Shown: one piece after another, positions 1 to 9,495 of the stretch
Numbering within the stretch: the first letter of the stretch is position 1
How the letters are laid out: each line of letters starts with the position of its first letter
Source: Staphylococcus capitis subsp. capitis
GTDB taxonomy: Bacteria > Bacillota > Bacilli > Staphylococcales > Staphylococcaceae
Assembly (NCBI RefSeq): GCF_040739495.1
Contig: NZ_CP145263.1
Span: forward strand, 434,001-498,000
Length of the DNA stretch: 64,000 nucleotides
Direction: 5' to 3'
Notes under the pieces: model-generated
Told to the model about the DNA's origin: nothing
Seen by the model: the letters and a program-made list of their open reading frames with translations, nothing else
Databases searched by the model: none
Position numbers and translations under genes: made by a program

Positions 1-30
1 AAAAAGAGATGTTTACACATCTCTTTTTTA
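1..30. terminator. Rho-independent terminator of a gene left of the window
   Basis: A 12-bp perfect stem (1-12 pairing with 17-28) with a 4-nt loop is flanked by A and T runs, so it can work on either strand. It most likely ends a gene outside the window. Confidence 0.8.
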
Positions 31-166
31 ATTTTTTAGGAAAATTTACATAAAAATTAAGAAGTGATGATTTTGTGAAAAGTATCACAAAATACTTTTA
101 TTTTACATGAAAAGGTGTAGTATATGAATTGTAAGGAGTAAGTAATAAATTATGGAGTGATTGACT

Positions 167-358
167 ATGAGAAATGTAATTGAGAATTTAATTAACTCTG
201 ATGTAAGTAGTTATGAAATTTATGTACACACTGGCGTAAATCAAGGTCTTATAGGTGATCTTAAAGATGGATATTTAACAATTGACTCAATCCCTTATAT
301 TGATGCCGAGAGATTATATTATTATAGTCTAGAACGTAAATCCCTTGTTACAAGTTAA
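167..358 (+). CDS. Small HTH-like protein, 63 aa, function unknown
   Basis: The ATG at 167 is chosen because GGAG lies at 154-157, nine bases upstream; an in-frame TTG at 161 is closer than usual. The middle of the protein (IYVHTGVNQGLIGDLKDG) has the look of a helix-turn-helix of the kind in short phage or plasmid repressors, followed by an AERLYYYS helix. There are no membrane segments. It stands alone, with hairpins downstream at 408-430 and 474-511. I do not recognise a named family; a DNA-binding role is an inference from the helix pattern. Confidence 0.55.
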   Translation: MRNVIENLINSDVSSYEIYVHTGVNQGLIGDLKDGYLTIDSIPYIDAERLYYYSLERKSLVTS

Positions 359-734
359 CCAAACCAATAACGCTATTGATAACTCCCGAAAATGATGAAA
401 TGAACTTGCTCTCAAAGAGTAATTGAGAGCAACAAACACTCTATATACCCCTAAAATCTAGAATAATGTGTTAGAAGACCACATCCTACGCCCCAGTAAG
501 ATGTGGTCTTCGCTATGTTTATTCAACTTATTGATTATTTAATAAAAAAATGTAAATCCTAAAATTACTCTCTATGTATTTAATATTTTTTGAAGGATGA
601 ACGAAAAATAAGGTCATCCGACTCCTGTGGGAATAAGACGAGTTGAAAACTTGCATAGCAAGGTTAAGACTGTCTCCAAGGAAAGCATGATGACCAAACT
701 ATATTTATCTTCTAATGAATTATTCTAGACTAAT
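359..734. other. Gene-free stretch with two hairpins and an intergenic repeat
   Basis: This 376-base stretch has no convincing gene. It holds a 7-bp hairpin (408-414/424-430), a 12-bp hairpin (474-485/500-511) that lacks a clear T tract, and the repeat element at 612-695. The two hairpins may end the small HTH-like gene or belong to a small RNA; the sequence alone does not decide. Confidence 0.5.
612..695. repeat. Structured intergenic repeat element (degenerate copy)
   Basis: The 84-bp element is bounded by a perfect 7-bp inverted repeat (GGTCATC at 612-618, GATGACC at 689-695). Its core, CGACTCCTGTGGGAATAAGA followed by an ACGAG and later CCAAGGAAAGCA, matches a family of dispersed repeats I recall from staphylococcal and bacillar intergenic regions. 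It is probably non-coding; no other copy is seen in this window. Confidence 0.5.
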
Positions 735-1037
735 CTATTGAGTAATACGACCTCTTGGGTTTTCTTTTTTATCATTTTGTTTAAAGTTCTTTTTAATACC
801 ATTATATTCATAAGTGATATTAAATAACTTATTCTTTGCTGCATCTCTACTCGCAAATGGTAATCTCACGTCTTCCATTTTCTCAACTTCATGTCTAAAA
901 GCTTTTTCTTCTTTTTGACGTTCTTTTATAGACATATTTAACCATTCTTCTTCAGTAAATAAATCCTCGAAATGAAATTCAAATGCAGTACGGTGCTTTT
1001 CTTCTCTTAACTTTAGAACGCGATCATAATAAGACAT
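735..1037 (-). CDS. Conserved hypothetical protein, 100 aa, charged
   Basis: It reads on the minus strand from ATG at 1037; a GTG at 1046 sits only two bases from the AGGAGG at 1049-1054, so the ATG (11-base spacing) is preferred, though neither spacing is ideal. The protein is rich in Glu, Lys and Arg, has no signal peptide or membrane segment, and begins with a long helix (YYDRVLKLREEKHRTAF). A middle segment, EEEWLNMSIKERQKEEKAF, is also helical. I do not recognise the family. It stands alone between the repeat element and a divergent SDR gene. Confidence 0.65.
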   Translation of the reverse strand: MSYYDRVLKLREEKHRTAFEFHFEDLFTEEEWLNMSIKERQKEEKAFRHEVEKMEDVRLPFASRDAAKNKLFNITYEYNGIKKNFKQNDKKENPRGRITQ

Positions 1038-1229
1038 CTCTCTCACTACCTCCTTCTAGTATATACTCATAATTATATATCACTACTTTATATTAATTAT
1101 TAAGTACCCACACTGAAATTATAACATTTTTTAATTTTTGCAATCATTTCAATTTTATAGAGTATTGAAAAACGTTAAGATAAATATAACTTATATTGAA
1201 ATTCATTTTCCAAAAAGGAGACTAAAGAT

Positions 1230-1922
1230 ATGTCAGAGTTAAACAATAAAGTAGCAGTAATTACAGGAGCAGGTAGTGGGATTGGAGAAGCTATCGCTAA
1301 AGCACTAAGCCAACACGGGGTTAACATTGCGCTTGCTGGAAGAAATGAAGAAAAACTACAAACCGTGGCACAACAACTTGAAACTGAAACTAAAGTCATC
1401 CCTACCGATGTCACTCAAAAAGATAGTGTTGACCAAATGCTACAGGTAGTTAAAGGACACTATGGCAAAGTCGACGTCGTTGTTAATAGTGCTGGACAAA
1501 GTTTATCATCTAAAATCACAGATTATGACGTTGAACAATGGGACACAATGATTGATGTGAATTTAAAAGGGACGCTTTATGTATTACAAGCAGCATTACC
1601 ACATTTATTAAATCAATCAAGTGGACATATTATAAATATTGCTTCTATTTCTGGATTTGAAGTTACGAAGACAAATGCTGTATACAGCGCCACTAAAATA
1701 GCAATCCATACTATTACACAAGCCCTTGAAAAAGAACTCGCACGTACCGGTGTAAAAGTGACAAGTGTATCACCAGGAATGGTTGAAACACCAATGACTG
1801 AAGGTAATGACTTTGGTGGACGTAAAAAGTTAGATACACGCGACATCGCCGAAGCAGTTGTATATGCGTTAACGCAACCAAGCCATGTAAATGTTAATGA
1901 AGTGACAGTCAGACCTGTATAG
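1230..1922 (+). CDS. Short-chain dehydrogenase/reductase (SDR), 230 aa
   Basis: A classical SDR: an NAD(P)-dependent oxidoreductase of the cytoplasm whose substrate cannot be read from sequence. The TGAGSGIG cofactor motif is at residues 12-19, NSAG at 86-89, and the catalytic Ser139/Tyr152/Lys156 set with YSATK at 152-156. An Arg at 38 (AGRNEE) after the second strand favours NADP(H). The length of 230 aa is normal. The ATG at 1230 has an AAGGAG nine bases upstream. The next gene, an M20 peptidase, follows after about 105 bases, so co-transcription is possible but not shown. Confidence 0.9.
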   Translation: MSELNNKVAVITGAGSGIGEAIAKALSQHGVNIALAGRNEEKLQTVAQQLETETKVIPTDVTQKDSVDQMLQVVKGHYGKVDVVVNSAGQSLSSKITDYDVEQWDTMIDVNLKGTLYVLQAALPHLLNQSSGHIINIASISGFEVTKTNAVYSATKIAIHTITQALEKELARTGVKVTSVSPGMVETPMTEGNDFGGRKKLDTRDIAEAVVYALTQPSHVNVNEVTVRPV

Positions 1923-2027
1923 AAGTATTAAAGAGCATACTATTAAGATGACAAGCACTTATAGAATGTTAAACTTGAATTGTAAACTATTTGATACTTT
2001 TAATTTACATAAAGGAAGGGATATCAA

Positions 2028-3260
2028 ATGAATCAACGTCAATTCGAGATTTTAAACATGCTTGTTGAATTTAACACGGAGAGTCCTCCAGGAAGAAATA
2101 CAGACCCATTACAAAATGAAATTGAATTATTATTAAGAGATTTAGGTTTCTCTATTCAGCGGGAACACCTTTATGACAATGATAGTATCATTGTGGCCAC
2201 TTTAAAGGGTGAAGACCCTGAAGCACCCAAGTTAATATTAAATGGCCATGTTGATGTCGCGTCTGTAGATGATGATCAATATTGGCAATATCCTCCATTC
2301 AAGTTAACAGAAGTGGACGGATGGTTATACGGCCGAGGTGTCAGTGATATGAAAGGCGGTATGTCATCCTTATTTTATGTTTTGGAAAGGTTAAATCAAG
2401 AAGGGCATCGTCCTAAAGGTGACATTATCGTACAATCAGTTGTAGGTGAAGAAGTTGGAGAAGCAGGTACGAAACGTGCATGTGAGATAGGCCCTAGAGG
2501 GGATTTAGCCTTAGTATTAGATACGAGTGAAAATCAAGCTTTAGGACAAGGTGGCGTTATCACAGGTTGGATTACTGTTAAAAGTAAAAATACGATACAT
2601 GATGGCGCCCGTAGTCAGATGATTCATGCGGGTGGTGGTTTATTTGGTGCAAGTGCGATTGAAAAGATGACAAAGGTCATTCAAGCATTAAATGAACTTG
2701 AATCTCATTGGGCAGTGATGAAAAAGAGTCCAAGCATGCCACCAGGTGCGAATACGATTAATCCAGCAGTGATAGAAGGCGGTCGCCATCCAGCTTTTAT
2801 TGCAGATGAATGCCGATTATGGATTACCGTACATTATTTACCTAATGAGCGATATGAAGATGTTGTTGAAGAAATTGAAGATTACTTAAATCGCGTGGCT
2901 GAAGCGGATGTTTGGATGAGAGAGAATCCACTTGAGTTTGAGTGGGGTGGAGCATCTATGATTGAAGACAAGGGAGAAATCTTCCCAAGTTTTACAGTTC
3001 CGATAGAACATCCAGGATTTAAACAACTAGAAGATGCACATCAACATGTGCATGGCAGTGCGTTAAGACATGGCATGAGTACGACTGTAACAGATGGTGG
3101 TTGGATTGCGCATTTCGATATTCCAACTATATTATATGGTCCAGGTAGTCTAGAAGAGGCACATAGTGTTGATGAAAAGGTTGAGAAACGTGAATTAGAG
3201 CAGTATAGCGAAGTGTTATATGAGTTTCTGAAACATTGGTATGAGCACCCTGAGAAGTAA
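2028..3260 (+). CDS. M20 family metallopeptidase (ArgE/DapE-like deacylase), 410 aa
   Basis: A cytoplasmic two-metal amidohydrolase of the ArgE/DapE/CPG2 type. Metal and catalytic motifs are in order: GHVDVAS (His74, Asp76), GRGVSDMKGG (Asp107), GEEVGEAGT (general base Glu141, metal Glu142) and a C-terminal EEAHSVDE providing the last His. Length fits the family. Substrate is uncertain: the family includes N-acetylornithine deacetylase, succinyl-diaminopimelate desuccinylase and dipeptidases, and no arginine or lysine genes are nearby. GGAAGGGATATCAA precedes the ATG. A bidirectional terminator at 3309-3341 ends the unit. Confidence 0.88.
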   Translation: MNQRQFEILNMLVEFNTESPPGRNTDPLQNEIELLLRDLGFSIQREHLYDNDSIIVATLKGEDPEAPKLILNGHVDVASVDDDQYWQYPPFKLTEVDGWLYGRGVSDMKGGMSSLFYVLERLNQEGHRPKGDIIVQSVVGEEVGEAGTKRACEIGPRGDLALVLDTSENQALGQGGVITGWITVKSKNTIHDGARSQMIHAGGGLFGASAIEKMTKVIQALNELESHWAVMKKSPSMPPGANTINPAVIEGGRHPAFIADECRLWITVHYLPNERYEDVVEEIEDYLNRVAEADVWMRENPLEFEWGGASMIEDKGEIFPSFTVPIEHPGFKQLEDAHQHVHGSALRHGMSTTVTDGGWIAHFDIPTILYGPGSLEEAHSVDEKVEKRELEQYSEVLYEFLKHWYEHPEK

Positions 3261-3305
3261 TATAAAATGTGAATTAAATCCAAAATTGTAAGGGTTAAAG
3301 TGGAT

Positions 3306-3345
3306 AAAAAACCCCCTCACTATTTCGTATAGTGAGGGGTTGCTT
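3306..3345. terminator. Bidirectional terminator between the M20 peptidase and ppk
   Basis: The stem CCCCTCACTA/TAGTGAGGGG closes a TTTCG loop; A-rich and T-rich flanks fit both convergent genes. Confidence 0.88.
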
Positions 3346-3390
3346 CATATCAAGCAGAAAGACTTGTTACTATAAGTAAAGTTTAAGATT

Positions 3391-5556
3391 TTATCTTCTA
3401 AACGATTCTTTCAATCTACTCATCCAACTACCACCACGTTTTGAACGAACGGGTTGACCTGTCGGCTGTGCAGTTTGTTTCTTGAGCTCTTGTCCATATT
3501 TGATTGCTTTTTGCATTAAGTATACTTGAGAATTTAATGGTGACAAGTTGTTTTTAACATAGTGATACACACCATTTTCATCTTGGTAACGTCCTTTTTC
3601 ATTATCTGAAAGTTGTAAGTTCATGTAATCGACTAAACGCTTACCAATGGTTTTATTTTCAACAGGGAACAAGATTTCAACACGTTTAATCATGTTACGT
3701 GTCATAACATCTGCTGAAGATAAATAAATACGTTCGTCGCCATTATTATGGAAGTAGTAAATACGAGAGTGTTCAAGTAAACGTCCAACAATACTTACTA
3801 CTTCAATATTTTCGCTAATTCCAGGAACACCAGGTTTGAGACAACAGATACCACGGATAATAAGCTGAATTTTAACACCAGCTTGAGAGGCTTCAAAGAG
3901 CTTTTCAATAATAGCTTTATCGGTAAGAGAATTCATCTTCATCATAATCTTACCGTTTCCATATTCTAAGTGATTACTGATTTCCTTATCTATGCGATCG
4001 ATAAAGACATCACGAATATCAAATGGCGCTACGATCAGTTTGTTATATTCTGGTTTGATAGAGTAACCACTTAAATAATTAAAGAAGTTAATCGCATCCT
4101 CTGCAATTTCCTGATTTGTAGTAATGATTCCCATATCTGTATAAAGTTTGGCTGTTTTGTCATTATAGTTACCAGTACCAAGGTGTACAAACGATGTTAA
4201 TTCGCCACCAATACGTTTAACTACTAGCGCTATTTTACTATGTGTCTTAAGGTGCGTCATACCATAAATCACGTGACAACCTGCATCTTCAAGCATACGT
4301 GCCCAATGAACGTTATTCTCTTCATCGAAACGAGCTTTTAGTTCCACAAGCACTGTAACTTGCTTACCATTTTCAGCGGCTTCTTTCAGACTATTGATGA
4401 TTGGCGAGTCTTTACTCACACGGTAAAGCGTCTGTTTAATCGCAATGGTATTTGGATCGTCAGCTGCTTCACGAATAAAATCAACGATAGGCTCAAATGA
4501 TTCATAAGGATGATGGAAGAAAATATCTCTTTCTAAAGCTAATTTATAAATATTATTGTTCCCTAATGATCTAGGTACTTGTGGCGTGTATTTCTCATAA
4601 GTAAGATATTTAAGTTTATTTGAAAGATGGTCAACTAAGCCGAATAAAAATGTTAAATCTAAGGGACCATTTAAGAAGTATACGTCATTTTCTTCTACTT
4701 CTAATTGTTCATTAAGCCATTCGATATTCTCTCTTTGAGCTGTACGTCCATCGACTTCTAAACGTACGGCTGAACCACTTTTACGTTCTTTTAAGAAGCG
4801 TTCAATTTCAATCAGTAAGTCTTCAGCACCGTCTTCATGAATCGTTAAATCGGCATTTCTGGTAATTCTAAAAGTAAATGTATTTAAAACCTCATATCCT
4901 GTAAATAGGTAGTTGATAAAGTATGTAATGACATCTTCAACCATTACAACATATTGTTTATTACCTTCGTTAAGTGTTAAAAAGCGAGGAATTAAAGATG
5001 GAATTTGTACAATTGCAGAATTAATAGCATCTTCAGTATCGATATCTACAAAAATATTTAAACTTTTGTTATTTAATTTTGGAAATGGGTGATACGCGTC
5101 AATACCTAGTGGCGTCAGAGTAGGTAGAATGCGCATTTTGAATTCTTTTTCAAGTTTCTCTAAGAGCGTTTCTGATAAACAATCAGGTTTAACCATTTCA
5201 ATATCATAATTACGTAACTCTTCAATAAGTTCGTTGTAGCGCTGATATTGCATATGAACATACTCTGTATTCTTTATCTTAATCGCATCAAGTTGTTCTT
5301 GAGGCGTCATTTGAGCTTTATTTTCAGGTTTGTCATAACCCATTTTCACTTGGTCTTTTAAACCAGCGACACGAACCATGAAAAATTCATCTAAATTCGA
5401 ACTGAAAATAGATACAAAATTAAGCATTTCGAGTAGTGGATTATTCTTATCATAAGCTTCCTGTAAGACTCTATAGTTAAAATCTAACCAACTTAGCTCC
5501 CTGTTATTATAGTACTGTGGTAAATTAATATCCTTTTCTCCCAATTGAGTTTGCAT
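3391..5556 (-). CDS. ppk1: Polyphosphate kinase 1, 721 aa
   Basis: Reversibly makes polyphosphate from ATP; a cytoplasmic or membrane-associated enzyme. The N-terminal [17 protein letters not shown] and [13 protein letters not shown] motifs and the phospholipase-D-like C-terminal half are typical of Ppk1. The phospho-accepting His lies in [11 protein letters not shown], followed by [17 protein letters not shown]. Full length for the family. ATG 5556 is used; an in-frame TTG three codons upstream is also possible. It is the second gene of an operon with ppx (64 bases between them), pairing synthesis with breakdown. A C-terminal basic tail ([21 protein letters not shown] region) extends beyond the catalytic core. 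Confidence 0.95.
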   Translation of the reverse strand: MQTQLGEKDINLPQYYNNRELSWLDFNYRVLQEAYDKNNPLLEMLNFVSIFSSNLDEFFMVRVAGLKDQVKMGYDKPENKAQMTPQEQLDAIKIKNTEYVHMQYQRYNELIEELRNYDIEMVKPDCLSETLLEKLEKEFKMRILPTLTPLGIDAYHPFPKLNNKSLNIFVDIDTEDAINSAIVQIPSLIPRFLTLNEGNKQYVVMVEDVITYFINYLFTGYEVLNTFTFRITRNADLTIHEDGAEDLLIEIERFLKERKSGSAVRLEVDGRTAQRENIEWLNEQLEVEENDVYFLNGPLDLTFLFGLVDHLSNKLKYLTYEKYTPQVPRSLGNNNIYKLALERDIFFHHPYESFEPIVDFIREAADDPNTIAIKQTLYRVSKDSPIINSLKEAAENGKQVTVLVELKARFDEENNVHWARMLEDAGCHVIYGMTHLKTHSKIALVVKRIGGELTSFVHLGTGNYNDKTAKLYTDMGIITTNQEIAEDAINFFNYLSGYSIKPEYNKLIVAPFDIRDVFIDRIDKEISNHLEYGNGKIMMKMNSLTDKAIIEKLFEASQAGVKIQLIIRGICCLKPGVPGISENIEVVSIVGRLLEHSRIYYFHNNGDERIYLSSADVMTRNMIKRVEILFPVENKTIGKRLVDYMNLQLSDNEKGRYQDENGVYHYVKNNLSPLNSQVYLMQKAIKYGQELKKQTAQPTGQPVRSKRGGSWMSRLKESFRR

Positions 5557-5620
5557 AACTCTCAATACACCTCATTATTTAGTCTTTATAGTTGTGTAGT
5601 CTAAAAATATCATATGAATT

Positions 5621-7153
5621 TTAAGATTTTGTAAAGAAGATTGAAACTTTCCCCTTTAAAATCTTTTCGATATGTTTCTTTTGTCTATTGGCTTGATATT
5701 CTTCTGCAATAGGCTCTCCTTTGTAGTAAACATAGAGTTCATATTTATCGTCCTTTTTCTCTTTAAGTTTAACCTCTTCTACAAAGCTGGTATGTGAAAT
5801 ATTTAACGCATTCACAAATTTAATAATGCCTCCTAAAGCCTGAATGGTATCAACTTCCTTACCACTAAACCATTCTGTTTCTTTAACATAGAACTTAAGT
5901 AATGATTTATTTTTAAAACTTGCAAGTAATGCTAGCTTCACGCGGTCTTTATGAGAAAATCCATTAATCATAGAATTCGCAATTAAGTAATAGGTATGTG
6001 GTGAACTTGAATCTGAATCTATAAAGCTACCAAGGTAATAAATGTAAGCACCTTCGACGAATAAAGCTTTTTCTTGATCTGAAACTTTCAAATTACCGTG
6101 TTTTAATAGTTGATTCAGTAAAGATTGAGCTAATTTTAATCGACGATTCGCACTATCTTCTTCAATGTTATACTCATTCGCAAGATGTCTTAATGCATCT
6201 TGACGTACGTTATCTTTTTTAAACTCATTAGGGTGACGTTGACGTATCAAGTTCATAACATAGCCTTCACGAATACCGTTTCTTGAGAAAGTGAATTGTG
6301 TAGCATCAATTTTCTTGAAAAGTGTTTTAAACACTGAGACGGCAGGTAGGATAATATCTACGCGATCTCGACTTAGGCCATCAAGGTTAGTTAAATCATC
6401 TCGTGAACTTTTACGGATGATATCATATACTTCATCGATGTCTTTAAGTGACATGGTATAGTTATGAACGCCACCAATAGGGTAGGAATGTTCTGATTGA
6501 TGTATTCGCGCAACGTTACGTGCAGAGCCACCTACACCAACGAGTGCAATCTCTTGATCTTTTAACCAATCAAGTTGATTAAACTGTTCGGATAAAAACT
6601 TTTCCATACTTTTAATGGTTGGTTTATCGTTATGGTCTTTGTCGCCAAAGAATTGACGTTTTAATGTTACTACTCCAAATGGAAAACTATGTGCCTCTTT
6701 AAGTTTCTTGTCTTTGAAGAGCGTCACTTCTGTAGATCCGCCACCAATATCTACAGAAATACCATTTTCAATATCTGTCGTATGTGAAATAGCATAGTAT
6801 CCATAGAAAGCTTCATCTTTTTCAGGTACAATTTGAATTTCAATATTCAAATCTTTTTTGATTTGCTTAATGATGTCATCTCTATTTTTCGATTGACGTA
6901 TTGCTGCTGTCGCAATAGGATGTAATTCTTGAACATCAAACTTGTCAGCAACTTTCTTGAAACTACGAAGCGCTTCTTTTAACACTTCAATACCTTCATC
7001 GTTCATTTTTGTGTCTTCTGTTAAATATTGACTAAGACGTGCAGGTGTCTTAATGTTGAGGATTTCATTCAGTCCTGTTTCTGTAGTGAAACCAAAAATA
7101 ACGAGTCGAATCGTATTTGAGCCAATGTCTATTAAACCTATTCTTTCTTCCAT
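5621..7153 (-). CDS. ppx: Exopolyphosphatase / guanosine pentaphosphatase family, 510 aa
   Basis: Member of the ASKHA-fold Ppx/GppA family, which releases phosphate from polyphosphate ends or hydrolyses pppGpp. GLIDIGSNTIRLVIF at residues 6-20 and VDIGGGSTEV at 134-143 are the two nucleotide/phosphate-binding motifs. A C-terminal HD-type helical region follows, giving the long (about 500 aa) form. It lies directly upstream of ppk on the same strand and is probably the first gene of the operon. Either substrate is possible; location next to ppk favours polyphosphate. Confidence 0.93.
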   Translation of the reverse strand: MEERIGLIDIGSNTIRLVIFGFTTETGLNEILNIKTPARLSQYLTEDTKMNDEGIEVLKEALRSFKKVADKFDVQELHPIATAAIRQSKNRDDIIKQIKKDLNIEIQIVPEKDEAFYGYYAISHTTDIENGISVDIGGGSTEVTLFKDKKLKEAHSFPFGVVTLKRQFFGDKDHNDKPTIKSMEKFLSEQFNQLDWLKDQEIALVGVGGSARNVARIHQSEHSYPIGGVHNYTMSLKDIDEVYDIIRKSSRDDLTNLDGLSRDRVDIILPAVSVFKTLFKKIDATQFTFSRNGIREGYVMNLIRQRHPNEFKKDNVRQDALRHLANEYNIEEDSANRRLKLAQSLLNQLLKHGNLKVSDQEKALFVEGAYIYYLGSFIDSDSSSPHTYYLIANSMINGFSHKDRVKLALLASFKNKSLLKFYVKETEWFSGKEVDTIQALGGIIKFVNALNISHTSFVEEVKLKEKKDDKYELYVYYKGEPIAEEYQANRQKKHIEKILKGKVSIFFTKS

Positions 7154-7433
7154 CTCTGCCTCCTGTGATTCTTACGGGAAGTTTGAAATTACCCCTGTTT
7201 AATTTTATTTTACATGATATAGATAAATTGAAAAGATTTTTAAGAAACTTTTTGTTAAAGTTTTATAGTAATTTGGGAAAACTATAATATTTTAGGCAAT
7301 ATGTATTTAATTACGCAGATAAAAGGGTGTCTGTAATAAAATTTTGAATTTAAAAGTTGAAAAAGCTAGTACATCTAGAGGGAAGACATACTAGCGATTA
7401 TTTTTAATATAAGTGAGTTTAAAATGCCAGGAA
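7154..7433. other. Intergenic region upstream of ppx
   Basis: About 280 A+T-rich bases that must contain the ppx promoter on the minus strand. I see no gene, and no operator that I can name. Confidence 0.4.
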
Positions 7434-7674
7434 TGATAGACGGGCTACGAAAAGCAGGTCAATCGACAATAATACGCAATTCGCAAAAATTTGAGGAACA
7501 ATTTTAGCTCATTGCTAGTTATTGCTCATGACCTAAGCGCTCACTTCCGCACCTTGATAGACGGGCTTCAGTGAGCAGATTGCTCAACAATTATACGCAT
7601 CGTGCAAAAACTAAAGAACAGTTTTCGCTTGATGCTAGTAATTGCTCGCAACCTAACCGCTCACTTCCGCACCT
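7434..7674. repeat. Tandem direct repeat, two diverged copies of about 121 bp
   Basis: Copy 1 spans 7434-7554 and copy 2 spans 7555-7674. Both begin TGATAGACGGGCT and end with CGCTCACTTCCGCACCT, and share internal blocks (ATACGCA, CGCAAAAA/TGCAAAAA, GAACA.TTTT, TTGCTAGT/GATGCTAGT, ATTGCTC). Identity is roughly 70 percent by eye. The pair abuts the stop codon of the AbgT-type gene (7678). It resembles a dispersed intergenic repeat more than a gene; the open frame crossing 7571-7774 is not supported. Confidence 0.8.
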
Positions 7675-7677
7675 TTT

Positions 7678-9213
7678 TTACACCTTAATTGGTCCTCCGG
7701 GGCCTACTGGTATACCAAGTAGGAACCATATTAATGTAAAGGCTATCCATACAATAGTGAGGGCGATAGAGTAAGGCATCAAACTTGATAGTAGTGTACC
7801 GAGTTTCATATTTTTATCATACTTTTGTGCATATGAAAGTAATAATGGTAGATATGGCATCATCGGTGTGATAGGGTTTGTAATTGAATCGCCTACACGA
7901 TAAATTGCTTGTGTGAATGCTGGATGGAATCCAACTAAGATGAGCATTGGTACAAAGATAGGTGCTAGAATACCCCATTTGGCAGAAGCGCTACCTACGA
8001 GCATATTGACTAAAGCACTTAGTAAAATAATTCCTATAATTAAAACTATTCCATTTTGATGTTGTAATAATTTGGCACCTTTAACGGCTGCAATGACACC
8101 TAAGTTACTCCATTCTAAAAAGGCAAGTAATTGTGATGCGAAGAATACGATGACAATAAATGACCCCATTGAACCTAAAGATTCCGCTACCATACTGCCT
8201 AAATCTTTAGTATTTTTTATTTCGCCACTTAATATTCCATAAATTGTGCCTGGTACTAAGAACACAACTAAAATAATTAATCCGACACCATTAATTAACG
8301 GTGCATCGTCGAGTAGACTTCCAGTCTTCGCATTTCTTAAGAAACTATGTTCTGGTATTGCGCATATAATGAGTAAAACGATGAGTACTACAAAGCTTAT
8401 GTTTGTCCAAAAGAGTGCTTTATTCTCTTGTGGTGTGATATGAGAAGATGTTTCTTCTGTGTCTTCATGGGCCTGGCTTTCATCATAGCGTCCTAATCTA
8501 GGAATAATGAGTTTTGTCGTAACCAAATGGATTGTTGGTAATAAGACAACAACACTTGCTGCGATAAAGTACCAGTTCATAGCCACGTTTGTCTTAATGT
8601 CTTTAGAAACAATACGTGCTGCTGGGTCTGTGAAAGAATAGACGAGTGCATCTTGCATACCTACTACTAAATTTGCAGCAAAACCTCCAACTGCTGAAGC
8701 GTACGCCATGGCTAAACCAGCGATAGGATGGTAGCCAATCTTAATAAATAACATTGCTGCAAGTGGTGGTAAGATAATTGTTGCCGCGTCTCCAGCAGTA
8801 CTTCCTAATATGCCAATTAATATAATCGTTGGAACAATTAACTTTTTTGGTGCTTTGTTCACGACTGAAATCATTAATTTGTCGAAGTAGCCAGACTTTT
8901 CAGCAGCGCCAATTCCAATCATCACGTCTAATACTAAACCTAGTGCGGGAAATTCTGAAAAGTTCTTAATCGCGTTATTCATGATATAAGCGAAGCCGTC
9001 ATGGCTTAATATACTCTTAATATGTATGACTTTCCCATCACCAGGATGTTTTACGGATACGTTGAATAATGATACAAACCAAGTAATGATTGCGAGTCCT
9101 ACACACATAAAGAAGAAGAGTACCGCAGGATCTGGTAATTTATTCCCCACAAATTCGACTCCATTTAAAAATCTACTTACGAAAGACTTTTTTTCCTTTG
9201 CATTTGCCCCCAT
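7678..9213 (-). CDS. AbgT family transporter, 511 aa
   Basis: A polytopic inner-membrane protein of the AbgT family (p-aminobenzoyl-glutamate uptake in E. coli; other members export sulfonamides). Family signatures include GIGAAEKSGYFDKLM, GSTAGDAATIILPPLAAMLF, the glycine-rich GSASAKWGILAPIFVPML hairpin and GDSITNPITPMMPYLPL near the C-terminus. Length of 511 aa is standard. The start ATG (9211-9213) follows a GGGGG, and the 11-mer CATTTGCCCCC occurs twice, 17 bases apart, across the start. It diverges from an SDR gene at 9496 across a region with a cre-like site at 9321-9335. Confidence 0.9.
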   Translation of the reverse strand: MGANAKEKKSFVSRFLNGVEFVGNKLPDPAVLFFFMCVGLAIITWFVSLFNVSVKHPGDGKVIHIKSILSHDGFAYIMNNAIKNFSEFPALGLVLDVMIGIGAAEKSGYFDKLMISVVNKAPKKLIVPTIILIGILGSTAGDAATIILPPLAAMLFIKIGYHPIAGLAMAYASAVGGFAANLVVGMQDALVYSFTDPAARIVSKDIKTNVAMNWYFIAASVVVLLPTIHLVTTKLIIPRLGRYDESQAHEDTEETSSHITPQENKALFWTNISFVVLIVLLIICAIPEHSFLRNAKTGSLLDDAPLINGVGLIILVVFLVPGTIYGILSGEIKNTKDLGSMVAESLGSMGSFIVIVFFASQLLAFLEWSNLGVIAAVKGAKLLQHQNGIVLIIGIILLSALVNMLVGSASAKWGILAPIFVPMLILVGFHPAFTQAIYRVGDSITNPITPMMPYLPLLLSYAQKYDKNMKLGTLLSSLMPYSIALTIVWIAFTLIWFLLGIPVGPGGPIKV

Positions 9214-9320
9214 TAGTCATTTGCCCCCTTTGATTCATTATTGAATCTATACCCATCAATACCATCTTTAGGTAAGAATTTTCTGAAATTTAAAGCTAAG
9301 CTTACATGATAATTACATAT

Positions 9321-9335
9321 ATGTAAACGCTATCT
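9321..9335. promoter_or_regulatory. Candidate CcpA-binding cre site
   Basis: ATGTAAACGCTATCT matches the cre consensus WTGNAANCGNWNNCW at every defined position. It lies 108 bases upstream of the AbgT-type start and 161 bases upstream of the divergent SDR start, so catabolite control of either or both is plausible. Confidence 0.6.
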
Positions 9336-9495
9336 ATAATATTAAAGTTCATTTTCCGGAAAATAAATATCATAAACTAAAGCGATATCATTGATATAAC
9401 AGCGTTTAAGAAGAATTTAAAAAGTGGAAGATATATATTGTAAATAATGAAGGAATTTTTATGAAGGAATTAAAAAATCGGGAGAGTGACGAGCG

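Noticed and set aside
7571..7774. Plus-strand open frame across the tandem repeat
   Set aside because: No ribosome binding site; overlaps the AbgT-type gene and tracks the repeat, so it is a by-product of the repeated sequence.
9201..9228. Repeated CATTTGCCCCC at the AbgT-type start as an operator
   Set aside because: Two 11-mers 17 bases apart, one overlapping the ribosome binding site and one inside the gene; more likely a local duplication or chance than a regulator site.
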